Assembly: GCF_018119395.1 (NCBI RefSeq)
Contig: NZ_JAGPWD010000024.1
Location: 26,370-90,369 of the forward strand
Length of the DNA: 64,000 bases
Direction: 5' to 3'
DNA from: Massilia sp. ZL223
GTDB lineage: Bacteria; Pseudomonadota; Gammaproteobacteria; Burkholderiales; Burkholderiaceae_D
Positions 27,619-36,005 of this stretch are shown here, one piece after another. The notes under the pieces are model-generated. The model was not told the DNA's origin and searched no databases. It was given only the letters and a program-made list of their open reading frames with translations. Position numbers and translations under genes: made by a program. Positions within the stretch are counted from its first letter, which is position 1. The number at the start of each line of letters is the position of its first letter.

Positions 27619-28861
27619 GCCGCTCTATGTCTATCTCCAGCGTCCCGATACGGGCGAATGGGTCACGGTCGGCAGGTACAAGGCGGACAGGCCGGAAGAA
27701 GGCTTGTTCAAGTACGCTCCCTCGTATGCCGAGGCCGGCCTGGCGTGGACGATCGATCCGGTCAATCTTCCCTTCCTGCCTGGGCAGGATTTTGCCGCCA
27801 CGCGCTACCGCGGCTTGCACGATGTGCTGCGCGACGCTTGCCCGGATGCCTGGGGACAAGCCTTGCTGCGCCGCGAGTACAACCTGCCCGGGAATGCGCC
27901 CCCCTTGCAGTATTTGCTGAGAGCCAGCAATCTCGATCGCTGGGGCGCGCTTGCCGTGGGAACCAGCGTGAAGTTTCCCGGCACGAAGCTCGACAGTCCG
28001 ACCTTGCCCAAGCTCGACCAGGTGGTGGTGGAGCTGGTCGCCCTGGCGGAGCGCAGACCCGCAGTGCGCACGGCGCTGCGCGCCCGCCTGGTGCAGACCG
28101 CCAGCGTCGGCGGCGCCCGGCCGAAAGCGACCGTCCAGGGAGACGAGGGACAGTACTGGCTGGTCAAGCCCGAGATTGCGACGGACGTCGACGATATTCC
28201 GCGGCTCGAGCATGCCGGCCAGCGGTGGGGTGCGGAAAGCGGCCTGCGTTTCGCGCCCACCGTTTTCCACCCGTCGGCCGGGGGACGCAGTGCGCTGCGC
28301 GTCCTGCGCTTCGACCGGAGCGGACGGCAGCGCCATATGTGCGTCAGCGCGGCGTCGCTGCTCCAGGCCGAATATCCGGACGATCTCAGGCAAACAGAGC
28401 GCTGGAGCTATCCGCGCCTTGCCGAGGAATTGAAACGGATCGGTGCGCCGCCGGAAGACCGTCTCGAACTGTTTGGACGCATGGTGTTCAATGCGGTCTG
28501 CGGCAACGACGATGACCACGTTCGAAACCATGCCGTCGTCTACCACGCGCAGGAACGGCGCTGGCGCCTCGCGCCGGCCTTCGATGTGGTTCCCAATCCG
28601 GTCGAGACGCCGAAGCGCCTGCACATGCAGCTTTCCCTGGGGCGTTTCGACATCTCGCGTGAAGCGGTGCTGGCCGATGCCCACCGCTTCGGATTACTCA
28701 ACCAGGTGGATGCATCCGACTACCTTGAGAAGCTGCTCCAGCGGATCGAGGCGGGATTCGATCTTGTTCAGCCTTTGCTCGACGAGAAGTGGCAGGGCGA
28801 AATGGCCGAGCGTCTTCGAACTAACCTGGAGCTCCTGAGAATCGAAGCCGCAGGGCATTGA
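27602..28861 (+). CDS. hipA: HipA-family Ser/Thr kinase toxin
   Basis: 419 residues. HipA phosphorylates a target (glutamyl-tRNA synthetase in E. coli) and induces persistence. The N-terminal subdomain spans about 1-125; the Gly-rich loop SVGGARPKA carries S168 (equivalent to the inactivating autophosphorylated Ser150), K189 binds ATP, the catalytic loop is GNDDDHVRNH (D304, N309) and the DFG-like Asp is D328 in PAFDVVP. All kinase residues are therefore intact and the toxin should be active. The target is not deducible here. Overlaps hipB by 17 bases. Confidence 0.9.
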   Translation: MQSISKPLYVYLQRPDTGEWVTVGRYKADRPEEGLFKYAPSYAEAGLAWTIDPVNLPFLPGQDFAATRYRGLHDVLRDACPDAWGQALLRREYNLPGNAPPLQYLLRASNLDRWGALAVGTSVKFPGTKLDSPTLPKLDQVVVELVALAERRPAVRTALRARLVQTASVGGARPKATVQGDEGQYWLVKPEIATDVDDIPRLEHAGQRWGAESGLRFAPTVFHPSAGGRSALRVLRFDRSGRQRHMCVSAASLLQAEYPDDLRQTERWSYPRLAEELKRIGAPPEDRLELFGRMVFNAVCGNDDDHVRNHAVVYHAQERRWRLAPAFDVVPNPVETPKRLHMQLSLGRFDISREAVLADAHRFGLLNQVDASDYLEKLLQRIEAGFDLVQPLLDEKWQGEMAERLRTNLELLRIEAAGH

Positions 28862-28867
28862 GCGGCT

Positions 28868-30136
28868 TCAATAGCGGTGCGGGTAGAGCTTGAGGCCTGC
28901 TTCGGCGCCGAGCAGGCGCAGCAGGGTGGCGACGAGGTGGTTCAGTTCGCGCAGCTCGACCCGCTTGCCGGCCTCGAGGTGGACGCGCAGGCGCGCCTGC
29001 AGGGCGCTGGCGCAGGCGTAGTCCATGCGCGCCAGGCGCGAGCAGTCCAGCACCAGGGTGTCGCGCCCGGCCGCATAGGCGTCGATGGCCTCGAACAGGG
29101 GCAGGGCTTCGCCGGCCAGCACCGCCGGCAGCATGTAGCGGTCGCCGCCGGCCGCCGCGGGCGCGGCGGTGGACACATGCTGCGGCGCTTCGAAGGAGGG
29201 CGGCGACACCTCGAAGGTGACGCAATAGTCCATCGCCGCTTCTTCGAAATCCTTCTCGCGATGGGTCAGGAGCAGCAGTTCGAGCAGCAGCAGCCAGGGC
29301 GCCTGGCTGGCCTCGCGCGCGCCGATGGCCAGCATCGGGCGCAGCACCGCCAGCAGCGTGTCGGCGCCGGCCAGCACCAGTTCGCGCCCGCCGGCGCGCA
29401 GGGACTGCAGCGCCGCCAGCAGGCGCGCGCAGCCCTCTTCATCGGCGCTGCGCAGCGCGCCGAAGTCGAGCCGCACCAGCGGCGCCTTGCTTGCCAGCAG
29501 GCGCGCCAGGCGCGGCGCCACGCTGGCGTCCAGCACCGCGCAGAAGGCTTCGGCGGCGGCCACGGCCGGGGCTGGCCCTCCCGATCCTCCCGCATCCGGC
29601 GCCGGCAGCAGCGGCTGCCAGGCGGGTGGCGAGGTCTCGAAGTGGCTGGCATAGTCGATCGCGACGCTCTCGAAATCCTGTTCGCGGCCGGTGGCCTGGT
29701 AGAGGTCGAACAGCATCCACCACGGCAGGCGCTCGTGGCGGCCCAGGCTCGCCAGGCTGTCGCGCAGCAGCTGTTCGGCCAGCACGGCCTGGCCGTTGGC
29801 GTACAGGATGGCGCTTTCCTCGACCGCCGGGGCGGTGGCGGGCAGGGCGGCCGGTTCCGGTACTTCCTCCGGTTCAGGGGGCGCAACCGGGATGGCGGCG
29901 GCCGGACGGCGCGCGCCGCTGCCCCAGTCGGGCTCGTCGTTGAAGATGCTGGAGGTCATTTCCAGCTCGATCTCGTCGATCTTGGCGGCGGTGGCGCGTG
30001 CTATTTCGCGCTGGCGCTCGCGCTCGGCCTCGGTGTCCAGGCGCGACGGCTCGCCGGCGCGCAGCCGGGTCTCGGGCATCAGGAGGCCTGCGCCCGCGTC
30101 GTCGTTCTTTCTCTTGAGGAAGGAGAAAAGCCCCAT
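28868..30136 (-). CDS. tandem FimV-like/STAS-domain protein
   Basis: 422 residues from the ATG at 30134-30136 (GGTGAGC upstream). An N-terminal charged region (to about 110) is followed by a module found twice: a helical segment ending DFESVAIDYASHFETSPP or DFEEAAMDYCVTFEVSPP, then a STAS fold (LVRLDFGALRSADEEGCARLL; LVLDCSRLARMDYACASAL). The first STAS copy has ADEE and the second ARMDYA where anti-sigma antagonists carry a phosphorylated Ser/Thr; neither has that Ser clearly. Probably a scaffold or sensor. It converges with hipA 6 bases away. Confidence 0.75.
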   Translation of the reverse strand: MGLFSFLKRKNDDAGAGLLMPETRLRAGEPSRLDTEAERERQREIARATAAKIDEIELEMTSSIFNDEPDWGSGARRPAAAIPVAPPEPEEVPEPAALPATAPAVEESAILYANGQAVLAEQLLRDSLASLGRHERLPWWMLFDLYQATGREQDFESVAIDYASHFETSPPAWQPLLPAPDAGGSGGPAPAVAAAEAFCAVLDASVAPRLARLLASKAPLVRLDFGALRSADEEGCARLLAALQSLRAGGRELVLAGADTLLAVLRPMLAIGAREASQAPWLLLLELLLLTHREKDFEEAAMDYCVTFEVSPPSFEAPQHVSTAAPAAAGGDRYMLPAVLAGEALPLFEAIDAYAAGRDTLVLDCSRLARMDYACASALQARLRVHLEAGKRVELRELNHLVATLLRLLGAEAGLKLYPHRY

Positions 30137-30280
30137 GCTCACCGTTGTCCTTCAGCCAGCCCGTCCGTGCAAAACGGTAGCACGGTCCGGGCGCCAGCGT
30201 GCTGCGCACACGCGGCGGCTGGTAGTGTATCCGATGGGAAATAAAAAGTATGCACGGATGGTAAGTGAGCCGTGCAAACA

Positions 30281-30314
30281 AAAAAAGCATGCGGGGTGAA
30301 GCGCATGCTTTTTT
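30281..30314 (-). terminator. intrinsic terminator after dksA
   Basis: AAAAAAGCATGCG (30281-30293) and CGCATGCTTTTTT (30302-30314) are perfect inverted arms with an 8-base loop. Read leftward it is a GC stem followed by six T residues, 19 bases after the dksA stop. The symmetric A/T flanks would also allow rightward termination. Confidence 0.88.
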
Positions 30315-30332
30315 CGTGGAGTGGCAAGCGTG

Positions 30333-30782
30333 TCAGTCGCCGTAGAGCTTCTGCTTGAGCTCGCGGCGCTGCTGGGCTTCCAGCGACAGGGTAGCGGTCG
30401 GACGGGCGATCAGGCGCGGGATGCCGATCGGCTCGCCGGTTTCTTCGCACCAGCCGTACTCGCCGGCCTCGATGGCCTGCAGCGACTGCTGGACCTTCTT
30501 GAGCAGCTTGCGCTCGCGGTCGCGGGTGCGCAGTTCCAGGGCGTGTTCTTCCTCGATGGTCGCCCGGTCGGCCGGGTCCGGCACCAGCACGGTTTCGCGC
30601 AGGTGTTCGGTGGTCTCTCCGGCGTTTTTCAGCAGTTCCTTCTCGAGCTCCTGCAGGCGGTTCTTGAAGAAGGCCAGCTGGGCCGGATTCATGTAGTCGT
30701 CGTCGCTCATCGCCCGAATCTCTTCTTCCGTCAGGAGGCGTTCTTCGGGTTGGGCGGTATTCGGTTTCGTTGTTTTAGTCAT
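30333..30782 (-). CDS. dksA: RNA polymerase-binding factor DksA, zinc-finger-less type
   Basis: Binds the RNA polymerase secondary channel and, with ppGpp, controls rRNA and amino-acid promoters. 149 residues: coiled coil with tip motif DPADRA (D69, D72, A74) intact. In the C-terminal globule the four zinc cysteines of E. coli DksA are replaced: only C112 remains, the others being T115, S133 and A136 (WCEETGEPIGI...TLSLEAQ). Such variants are known in other proteobacteria and do not need zinc. Followed by a strong intrinsic terminator. Confidence 0.96.
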   Translation of the reverse strand: MTKTTKPNTAQPEERLLTEEEIRAMSDDDYMNPAQLAFFKNRLQELEKELLKNAGETTEHLRETVLVPDPADRATIEEEHALELRTRDRERKLLKKVQQSLQAIEAGEYGWCEETGEPIGIPRLIARPTATLSLEAQQRRELKQKLYGD

Positions 30783-30971
30783 GATGCCTTCGATACGACA
30801 GAGGTTTCATTGTATCAGCTTGCTCAGCCGTGACACCCGTTGCGGCTGGAGTGCGCGGGGGAGCAGCTGCCTTGATGGCGTCGGGGCGCCATCCCTTCTC
30901 TCCGGGGTGCCCTTCACACTGTCGAGGCAGGGTTCAGACAGGCCCGGGCATGCCAGTAAAACTGATGTAGT

Positions 30972-32042
30972 TTATACCAAACATTGTTCGAGACCGCGGA
31001 TAAAAACGTCTTTTGGTAAATTTTTGCCAATAAACACCATTTTGCTCGCCGGCGTCTCATTTTCGCCCCACTTCGGTCCCACGTCGCTGCCCATGATCTG
31101 GTGCACGCCCTGGAACACCACCTTGCGGTCGACGCCCTGCATGCGCAGCACGCCCTTGTAGCGCAGCATCTGCGGGCCGAAGACCTGCACCAGGCTGCCC
31201 AGGAACTGTTCCAGGCGCTCGGGGTCGAAGGCGCGATCGCTCTTGAACACGAAGGCGGCGATGTCGTCGGTGTGGTGGGAATGATGGTGATCGTGGGAAC
31301 ATGCCTCGCCGTGGGCGTGATCGTGGCCGCAGTGGGCGTGGTCGTGATCGTGCTCATGGTCATGGTCGTGATCATGGCCTTCTTCCACGCGCAGGAAGTC
31401 GGGGTCGAGTTCCAGCTTGTCGTTCAGGTTGAAGCCGCGCAGGTCGAGCACGTCCGAGATCGGCGCCCGGCCGAAGTCGCTGGTCGAGATCGGCGCGCGC
31501 GGATTCATGCGGTGCAGGCGCGTCTTGAGCGCGTCCACTGCGGCCGCATCGACCAGGTCGGTCTTCGACAGCAGGATCTTGTCGGCGAAACCGACCTGGC
31601 GCTGGGCTTCCTCGTGCTGGTCCAGCTGGTCCATCGCGTGGCGCGCATCGACCACGGTGACCACGGCGTCGAGCAGGTAGTTAGCGCCCACTTCCTCGTC
31701 CACGAAGAAGGTCTGGGCCACCGGGCCCGGGTTGGCCAGGCCGGTGGTTTCGATCACCACGCGGTCGAAACTGATTTCGCCGGCGGCGCGCTTCTGCGCC
31801 AGCTTGGTCAGGCCCTCGACCAGGTCGCCGCGCACGGTGCAGCAGATGCAGCCGTTGTTCATCTCGATGATCTGCTCGGTGGTGTCGCGCACCAGGATTT
31901 CGTTGTCGATGCTCTCCTGGCCAAACTCGTTCTCGATGACGGCGATCTTCATGCCGTGCTCTTCCTGCAGGATGCGGTTGAGCAGGGTGGTTTTGCCCGC
32001 GCCGAGGAAGCCGGTCAGGATGGTGCTTGGGATCAGGTCCAT
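30972..32042 (-). CDS. COG0523 (CobW-type) metal-chaperone GTPase with His-rich loop
   Basis: 356-residue G3E-family GTPase. P-loop GFLGAGKTT (11-19), metal site GCICC (C65, C67, C68), switch and Asp box as usual, SKTD (159-162), and a C-terminal CobW_C domain (DDIAAFVFKSDRAFDPERLE onward). Between them residues 223-257 form a His/Asp-rich metal-binding loop with about 18 His. Members serve zinc, cobalt or nitrile hydratase enzymes; the His loop favours zinc. No Zur-like box was found upstream. Upstream neighbour of dksA on the same strand, as often in Burkholderiales. Confidence 0.9.
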   Translation of the reverse strand: MDLIPSTILTGFLGAGKTTLLNRILQEEHGMKIAVIENEFGQESIDNEILVRDTTEQIIEMNNGCICCTVRGDLVEGLTKLAQKRAAGEISFDRVVIETTGLANPGPVAQTFFVDEEVGANYLLDAVVTVVDARHAMDQLDQHEEAQRQVGFADKILLSKTDLVDAAAVDALKTRLHRMNPRAPISTSDFGRAPISDVLDLRGFNLNDKLELDPDFLRVEEGHDHDHDHEHDHDHAHCGHDHAHGEACSHDHHHSHHTDDIAAFVFKSDRAFDPERLEQFLGSLVQVFGPQMLRYKGVLRMQGVDRKVVFQGVHQIMGSDVGPKWGENETPASKMVFIGKNLPKDVFIRGLEQCLV

Positions 32043-32186
32043 GTTCGCTACTCGTTCAGATGGGTCCGGGATGGGACAGGAGAATCGGGGGATTATGCCG
32101 CAATTCTTGCAAGACCACCATCAACCGTATCGGTGCTTGATAAAGCTCAAGCCACCGTTCTGAAAGAAGCGAAAGGCGGCGCGGGA

Positions 32187-33419
32187 TCAGGGTGCAGCCG
32201 CCAGCGCCCGCTCGGCCTTGTCCAGGTTGCTGCGGTAGCCCGCCAGGGCCTTGCCTTCCTTGCCCTGGGCCTGCGCCAGGGCGAGCGCCTTCAGGAACTG
32301 CGCTTTGGCGGCGGCGTGCTGGCCGGTGGCGAGCAGCGCTTCGCCGTAGCTGTCCTGGGCATTGGCCGAGTCGCCGAAGCGCTCGGCGTTCGCCTTCATC
32401 ACCTTTACCGCCAGCTGGGCCTGCTTGCGCGGGCCGAGCAGTTCGTAGGCAATGCGGTTGCGCTCGGCTTCGTCGAAGCCGCTCGCGGCCAGGGCGTTGG
32501 CGATGGCGCCGTCAGCGCCGTCCTGCTCCAGGCGGCGGAACAATTGTGCGCGCGCTTCCGCAAGCCGGCGCCGGGCGTCCTTGGCCTCGGCCGTCGCGAT
32601 CACCTGGCGCACCGCGGCGACCACGAGTTCGGGCTGTTCCAGGTGGATGTTGTGCCCGCTGTCCGGAGTGACCACATGGCTGCCGCTGCTGAATCCGCGG
32701 AAGAAGCTGTCGTGCAGGCCGCGCCAGACCTGCACCGCGGCCGGCGTTTCCAGGAACAGCTGGGGCTGCTCGCGGTTCTGGACCGAGGTCAGCACCGCCA
32801 CCGGGACATCGGGCAGGCGCGCGGGCGTGTCGAGCGCGCCGCGCTCCAGGATCGCCTGCACGCTGCGCAGCTCGGCCCGCAGGGCCGGCGGCGTAAAGCC
32901 TTCGATGGCGCGGTTGTCGCTGTCGACCCGGGCCGCATCGAGCTTGCGCAGCTCCAGCTCGAAGCGCTCGTGGCTGGGATCGACGAACACCATGCCGGCC
33001 ACCTGCTCCGGATGGCGCGCCGCATAGCTGCGGACCAGGAAGGCGCCATAGGAATGCCCGACGAGGATGAAGGGCGGCTGCAGCTTGGCCGCGGCCACCA
33101 GCTCCTCCAGTTCGCCGGTACGGGCGGCCAGGTCGACGGCGCCGGGCCGCGCATCCGAGCGTCCGAGGCCGGCGCGCGAATAGGCGACCAGCCTGGCCGC
33201 GTCGGCCAGGGGCGGGGCCACGCGCCGCCAGACGCTGAGGTCGCGCCCGAAGCCGGACTCGAAGATCACGGTGTAGCGGCCGCTGCCCATGGCCGCCATC
33301 TGGACCTGGCGGTCGCCGACCTTGACCAGGTCCTGGGCGGAGGCGGGCAGGATGGCCAGGACGGCCAGCACGAGGGCGGGAAGGGCGGCGCCGAGGCGCG
33401 GCGGGAATGCAGCTTGCAT
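32187..33419 (-). CDS. exported alpha/beta hydrolase with TPR-like C-terminus
   Basis: 410 residues from the ATG at 33417-33419, preceded by CCGGAGCC; the open frame extends upstream to 33494 but only this start gives a signal peptide (cleaved near ASA, 26-28). The hydrolase domain has the nucleophile elbow GHSYG (S123), and DSGHNIH supplies the catalytic His. Residues 290-410 are helical with a tetratricopeptide-like stretch (NAQDSYGEALLATGQHAAAKAQFLKALALA). Substrate unknown; periplasmic or secreted, so a possible T2SS client (inference). Confidence 0.82.
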   Translation of the reverse strand: MQAAFPPRLGAALPALVLAVLAILPASAQDLVKVGDRQVQMAAMGSGRYTVIFESGFGRDLSVWRRVAPPLADAARLVAYSRAGLGRSDARPGAVDLAARTGELEELVAAAKLQPPFILVGHSYGAFLVRSYAARHPEQVAGMVFVDPSHERFELELRKLDAARVDSDNRAIEGFTPPALRAELRSVQAILERGALDTPARLPDVPVAVLTSVQNREQPQLFLETPAAVQVWRGLHDSFFRGFSSGSHVVTPDSGHNIHLEQPELVVAAVRQVIATAEAKDARRRLAEARAQLFRRLEQDGADGAIANALAASGFDEAERNRIAYELLGPRKQAQLAVKVMKANAERFGDSANAQDSYGEALLATGQHAAAKAQFLKALALAQAQGKEGKALAGYRSNLDKAERALAAAP

Positions 33420-33541
33420 GAAGGCTCCGGAAGTCGTTGCCGCCGTTGCCGCCAGGGGCGACAATCCGACGGCGGGGCCCATTGTAGGAAGCACGGAGCG
33501 GCCTCGAAACTGTCAAATATAACAGCCGCACAGGAGACGCG

Positions 33542-34264
33542 ATGGCAGTGATGGGGGAGGCAATGCCCGGCTGGCGCGAGCGCCACCTGGAAGACATGGC
33601 GCAGGCGCCGGATGCGGACGCCCTGTTCGCCGTGCTGGCCGGCGCCGCGCGCGAACTGGGTTTCGATTACTGCGCCTATGGCATGCGCATGCCGCTGCCG
33701 CTGACGCATCCCGCCACCTTCATGGTGAACAACTATGCGCCGGCATGGCAGGCGCGCTATGCCGCCGCCGGCTACCTGGACGTCGATCCCACCGTGGCCC
33801 ATGGCGCCGCCTCCCAGCGCCCGCTGCTGTGGAGCGAGCAGCTGTTCGCCGGCGCCCGTCCGCTGTGGGAAGAGGCGCGCGGCCACCAGCTGCGGGTCGG
33901 CTGGGCCCAGTCCTCGCGCACGCCGGACGGCAGCATCGGCATGCTGACCCTGGCCCGTTCCCATGAACCCTTGTCCGAGCGCGAGCTCGCGCACAGCGAA
34001 CGCGACATGAGCTGGCTGGCGCATGCGGCCCACGAAGCGATGGCCCGGCTGCAAGAACGCAAGCGCGGGCAGGCGCCGCTCAGCGCGCGCGAAGCCGAAG
34101 TGCTGCGCTGGATGGCCGACGGCAAGACTTCCATCGAGGCGGCCGCCATCCTGGGTTTGTCGGAGCGGACCGTGAACTTCCACGTGGCGAATGCCCTGCT
34201 CAAGCTGGGCGCGGCGAACAAGACCGCCGCCGTGGTCAAGGCGGCGCTGCTGGGACTGCTTTAG
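33542..34264 (+). CDS. LuxR-family regulator with autoinducer-binding domain (solo)
   Basis: 240 residues. The N-terminal acyl-homoserine-lactone-binding domain keeps the invariant residues of LuxR/TraR: W69, Y73, D82, P83 and W97. The C-terminal GerE HTH spans about 178-225 (LSAREAEVLRWMADGKTSIEAAAILGLSERTVNFHV). No luxI synthase gene is in the window, so it looks like a LuxR solo responding to a signal made elsewhere. Divergent from the alpha/beta hydrolase (122-base gap), which could be its target. Ends 2 bases before convergent xerC. Confidence 0.88.
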   Translation: MAVMGEAMPGWRERHLEDMAQAPDADALFAVLAGAARELGFDYCAYGMRMPLPLTHPATFMVNNYAPAWQARYAAAGYLDVDPTVAHGAASQRPLLWSEQLFAGARPLWEEARGHQLRVGWAQSSRTPDGSIGMLTLARSHEPLSERELAHSERDMSWLAHAAHEAMARLQERKRGQAPLSAREAEVLRWMADGKTSIEAAAILGLSERTVNFHVANALLKLGAANKTAAVVKAALLGLL

Positions 34265-34265
34265 C

Positions 34266-35207
34266 CTATTTCGACTTGGCGCGCGGATGGGCGCGGTCGT
34301 ACACCGCCGCCAGGTGCTGGAAGTCGAGCGAGGTATACACCTGGGTCGAAGTGATGCTGGCGTGCCCGAGCAATTCCTGCACGGCGCGCAGGTCGCCCGA
34401 GGATTGCAGCAGGTGCGAGGCGAAGGAGTGGCGCAGCACGTGCGGGTGCACGTGCACCGGGCTGCCGGCGCGCAGGGCGTGCTGCTTCAGGCGCTGCTGC
34501 ACCACGCGCGGCGTGATGCGGGTGGCGCGCGCCGACAGGAACAGGGCGGCGCTGCCGTCGCGGGCGGCGGGGCGCACCGCCAGCCAGGCCGCCAGCGCCT
34601 CGCGCGCCGGGCCGCCGACCGGCACCCGGCGCATCTTGCCGCCCTTGCCGGTGACGACCACCTCGCCCGCCTCGCGGTCCAGCCAGCCGAGCGAGGCCGG
34701 CTGCCCGGCCTCGGCCTCGCGGTAGGCCAGGTCCAGGCCGCTCAGTTCCGACACCCGCAGGCCGCTCGAGTACAGCAGCTCGAACATGGCGCGGTTGCAC
34801 AGCTCGAAGGGTTCCGGATGGCCTTGGACCTTGGCTTCCATCAGCTGCACGGCGGCATCCACCGGCAGCGCCTTGGGCAGGGTCTTGGGCCGCTTCGGGG
34901 CGCGCACGCCCTCGACCGGGTTGGCCGCCAGGACCGTCTGGCGCGACAGCCAGGCGTAGAAACCGCGCCAGCCCGAGAGCTTGCGCGCGATCGAGCGCGC
35001 CGACTGGCCGCCCGCATGCAGCTTGGCGGTGAAGCGGCGGATATCGAAATGGGTGAGGCGCGGCCAGTCGGTGTGGCCGGCCAGCTGGCCGAGTTCTTCC
35101 AGGTCGCGCCGGTAGGCCTCGACGGTGTGGGGCGAGAGCTGGCGCTGGGTGGCCAGCTCGCCCAGGTAGCGCGCAGCCCAGTCGCTGGCGTCGGCCGGGG
35201 CGCTCAT
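34266..35207 (-). CDS. xerC: site-specific tyrosine recombinase XerC
   Basis: Resolves chromosome dimers at dif with XerD. 313 residues. SAM-like core-binding domain 8-95, catalytic domain 115-313 with the full hexad: R151 (SGLRVSEL), K188, H256 and R259 (HVLRHSF), H282 (LGHASI) and the nucleophile Y291 (TQVYTS). Slightly longer than E. coli XerC through an insertion around 165-185. Downstream of DUF484 with 13 bases between, the usual order. Confidence 0.95.
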   Translation of the reverse strand: MSAPADASDWAARYLGELATQRQLSPHTVEAYRRDLEELGQLAGHTDWPRLTHFDIRRFTAKLHAGGQSARSIARKLSGWRGFYAWLSRQTVLAANPVEGVRAPKRPKTLPKALPVDAAVQLMEAKVQGHPEPFELCNRAMFELLYSSGLRVSELSGLDLAYREAEAGQPASLGWLDREAGEVVVTGKGGKMRRVPVGGPAREALAAWLAVRPAARDGSAALFLSARATRITPRVVQQRLKQHALRAGSPVHVHPHVLRHSFASHLLQSSGDLRAVQELLGHASITSTQVYTSLDFQHLAAVYDRAHPRAKSK

Positions 35208-35220
35208 GCCTAGCCGGTCC

Positions 35221-35886
35221 TCAGGCGCGCAGCGGGGCCAGCGCGGTGCTGGCGGTGGCGGCGATGTGGACCAGGAACTCGGTCCCCATCACGGTGGTGA
35301 AGCGGTCCGGATCGGGCGAGCCCAGCACCAGCATGCCGAAGGTCTGGCCATGCGGGCCCAGCGGCAGCATCACGGTCGAGCGCACGGCGGCCGGGTCCTC
35401 GAGCCAGCGCACGGCTTCGAAATCGTTGTTCGGACCGCAATACGGCGCGCGCAGGCTGTTGGCGAAGATGCGGGCGTCGTCCGAGACGCCGCCGGTGAAC
35501 CATTCGCCGGCATGTTCCGGCGCCACGTTCCACAGGCGCAGGCTGACCTGGGGCACCGAGAAGTGGATGCGCAGCCCGTCGGCCAGGTCGCGCGCCATCG
35601 CCGCGCCGCCCTGCGACACCAGCAGGGCCTGGGTCCAGGCGTGGAAGCGGTTGGCGATCGCGGCGTTTTCCTCGGCGCGGCGGGTCAGTTCGGCCAGGCG
35701 CAGCTCGAGGGCGCGGTACTTGTCGCGCATGACCTCCATCTGGCGCTCCTGCAGCGACACGGCGCGGCCGGTCAGCGGGCTGGACAGCTTGACCTCGCCC
35801 AGCAGGCCGGCGTGCTCCTCGAAAAACTGCGGATGGTCGATCAGGTATTGCGCGACGGCGGTGGAGTCCAGTGTTGCGGTGGTCAT
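35221..35886 (-). CDS. DUF484 (GAF-like) protein
   Basis: 221-residue cytoplasmic protein of the DUF484 family. N-terminal YLIDHPQFFEEHAGLL and LQERQMEVMRDKYRALELRL (coiled coil), then a GAF-like domain with GSPDPDRFTTVMGTEFL and a C-terminal LARIA-like segment replaced by HIAATASTALAPL. Role unknown; in gammaproteobacteria it lies between dapF and xerC. Here xerC follows directly, but dapF is 5.1 kb away across an inserted porin block. Confidence 0.9.
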   Translation of the reverse strand: MTTATLDSTAVAQYLIDHPQFFEEHAGLLGEVKLSSPLTGRAVSLQERQMEVMRDKYRALELRLAELTRRAEENAAIANRFHAWTQALLVSQGGAAMARDLADGLRIHFSVPQVSLRLWNVAPEHAGEWFTGGVSDDARIFANSLRAPYCGPNNDFEAVRWLEDPAAVRSTVMLPLGPHGQTFGMLVLGSPDPDRFTTVMGTEFLVHIAATASTALAPLRA

Positions 35887-35951
35887 GAAAATCTTCGGTG
35901 AATTAAGGTCCGGGCTGCCATTTTACCTGAGCGGCACAGCCGCCCGGACAT

Positions 35952-35976
35952 AAAAAAAGACGCCCGCAGGCGTCTT
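35952..35976 (-). terminator. intrinsic terminator after the first porin gene
   Basis: On the minus strand AAGACGCC, a 4-base loop, GGCGTCTT and then a further run of five T residues. It stands 30 bases after the porin stop at 36006 and isolates DUF484-xerC from porin transcription. Confidence 0.88.
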
Positions 35977-36005
35977 CGGGGGTGCGGCGCGCCGCACCGT
36001 GCGTC

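Noticed and set aside
28877..30244. 455-residue rightward open frame opposite the STAS gene
   Set aside because: Antisense shadow; composition is Gln/Arg/Gly-rich with no family match, whereas the minus frame has duplicated domains.
31101..33551. 816-residue rightward open frame
   Set aside because: It is antisense to the metal GTPase and alpha/beta hydrolase genes; the sequence is low-complexity and typical of a high-GC shadow frame, without domain or ribosome site.
34266..35207. Integrase of a mobile element
   Set aside because: The recombinase is chromosomal XerC by length, motif set and pairing with DUF484; no attachment repeats nearby.
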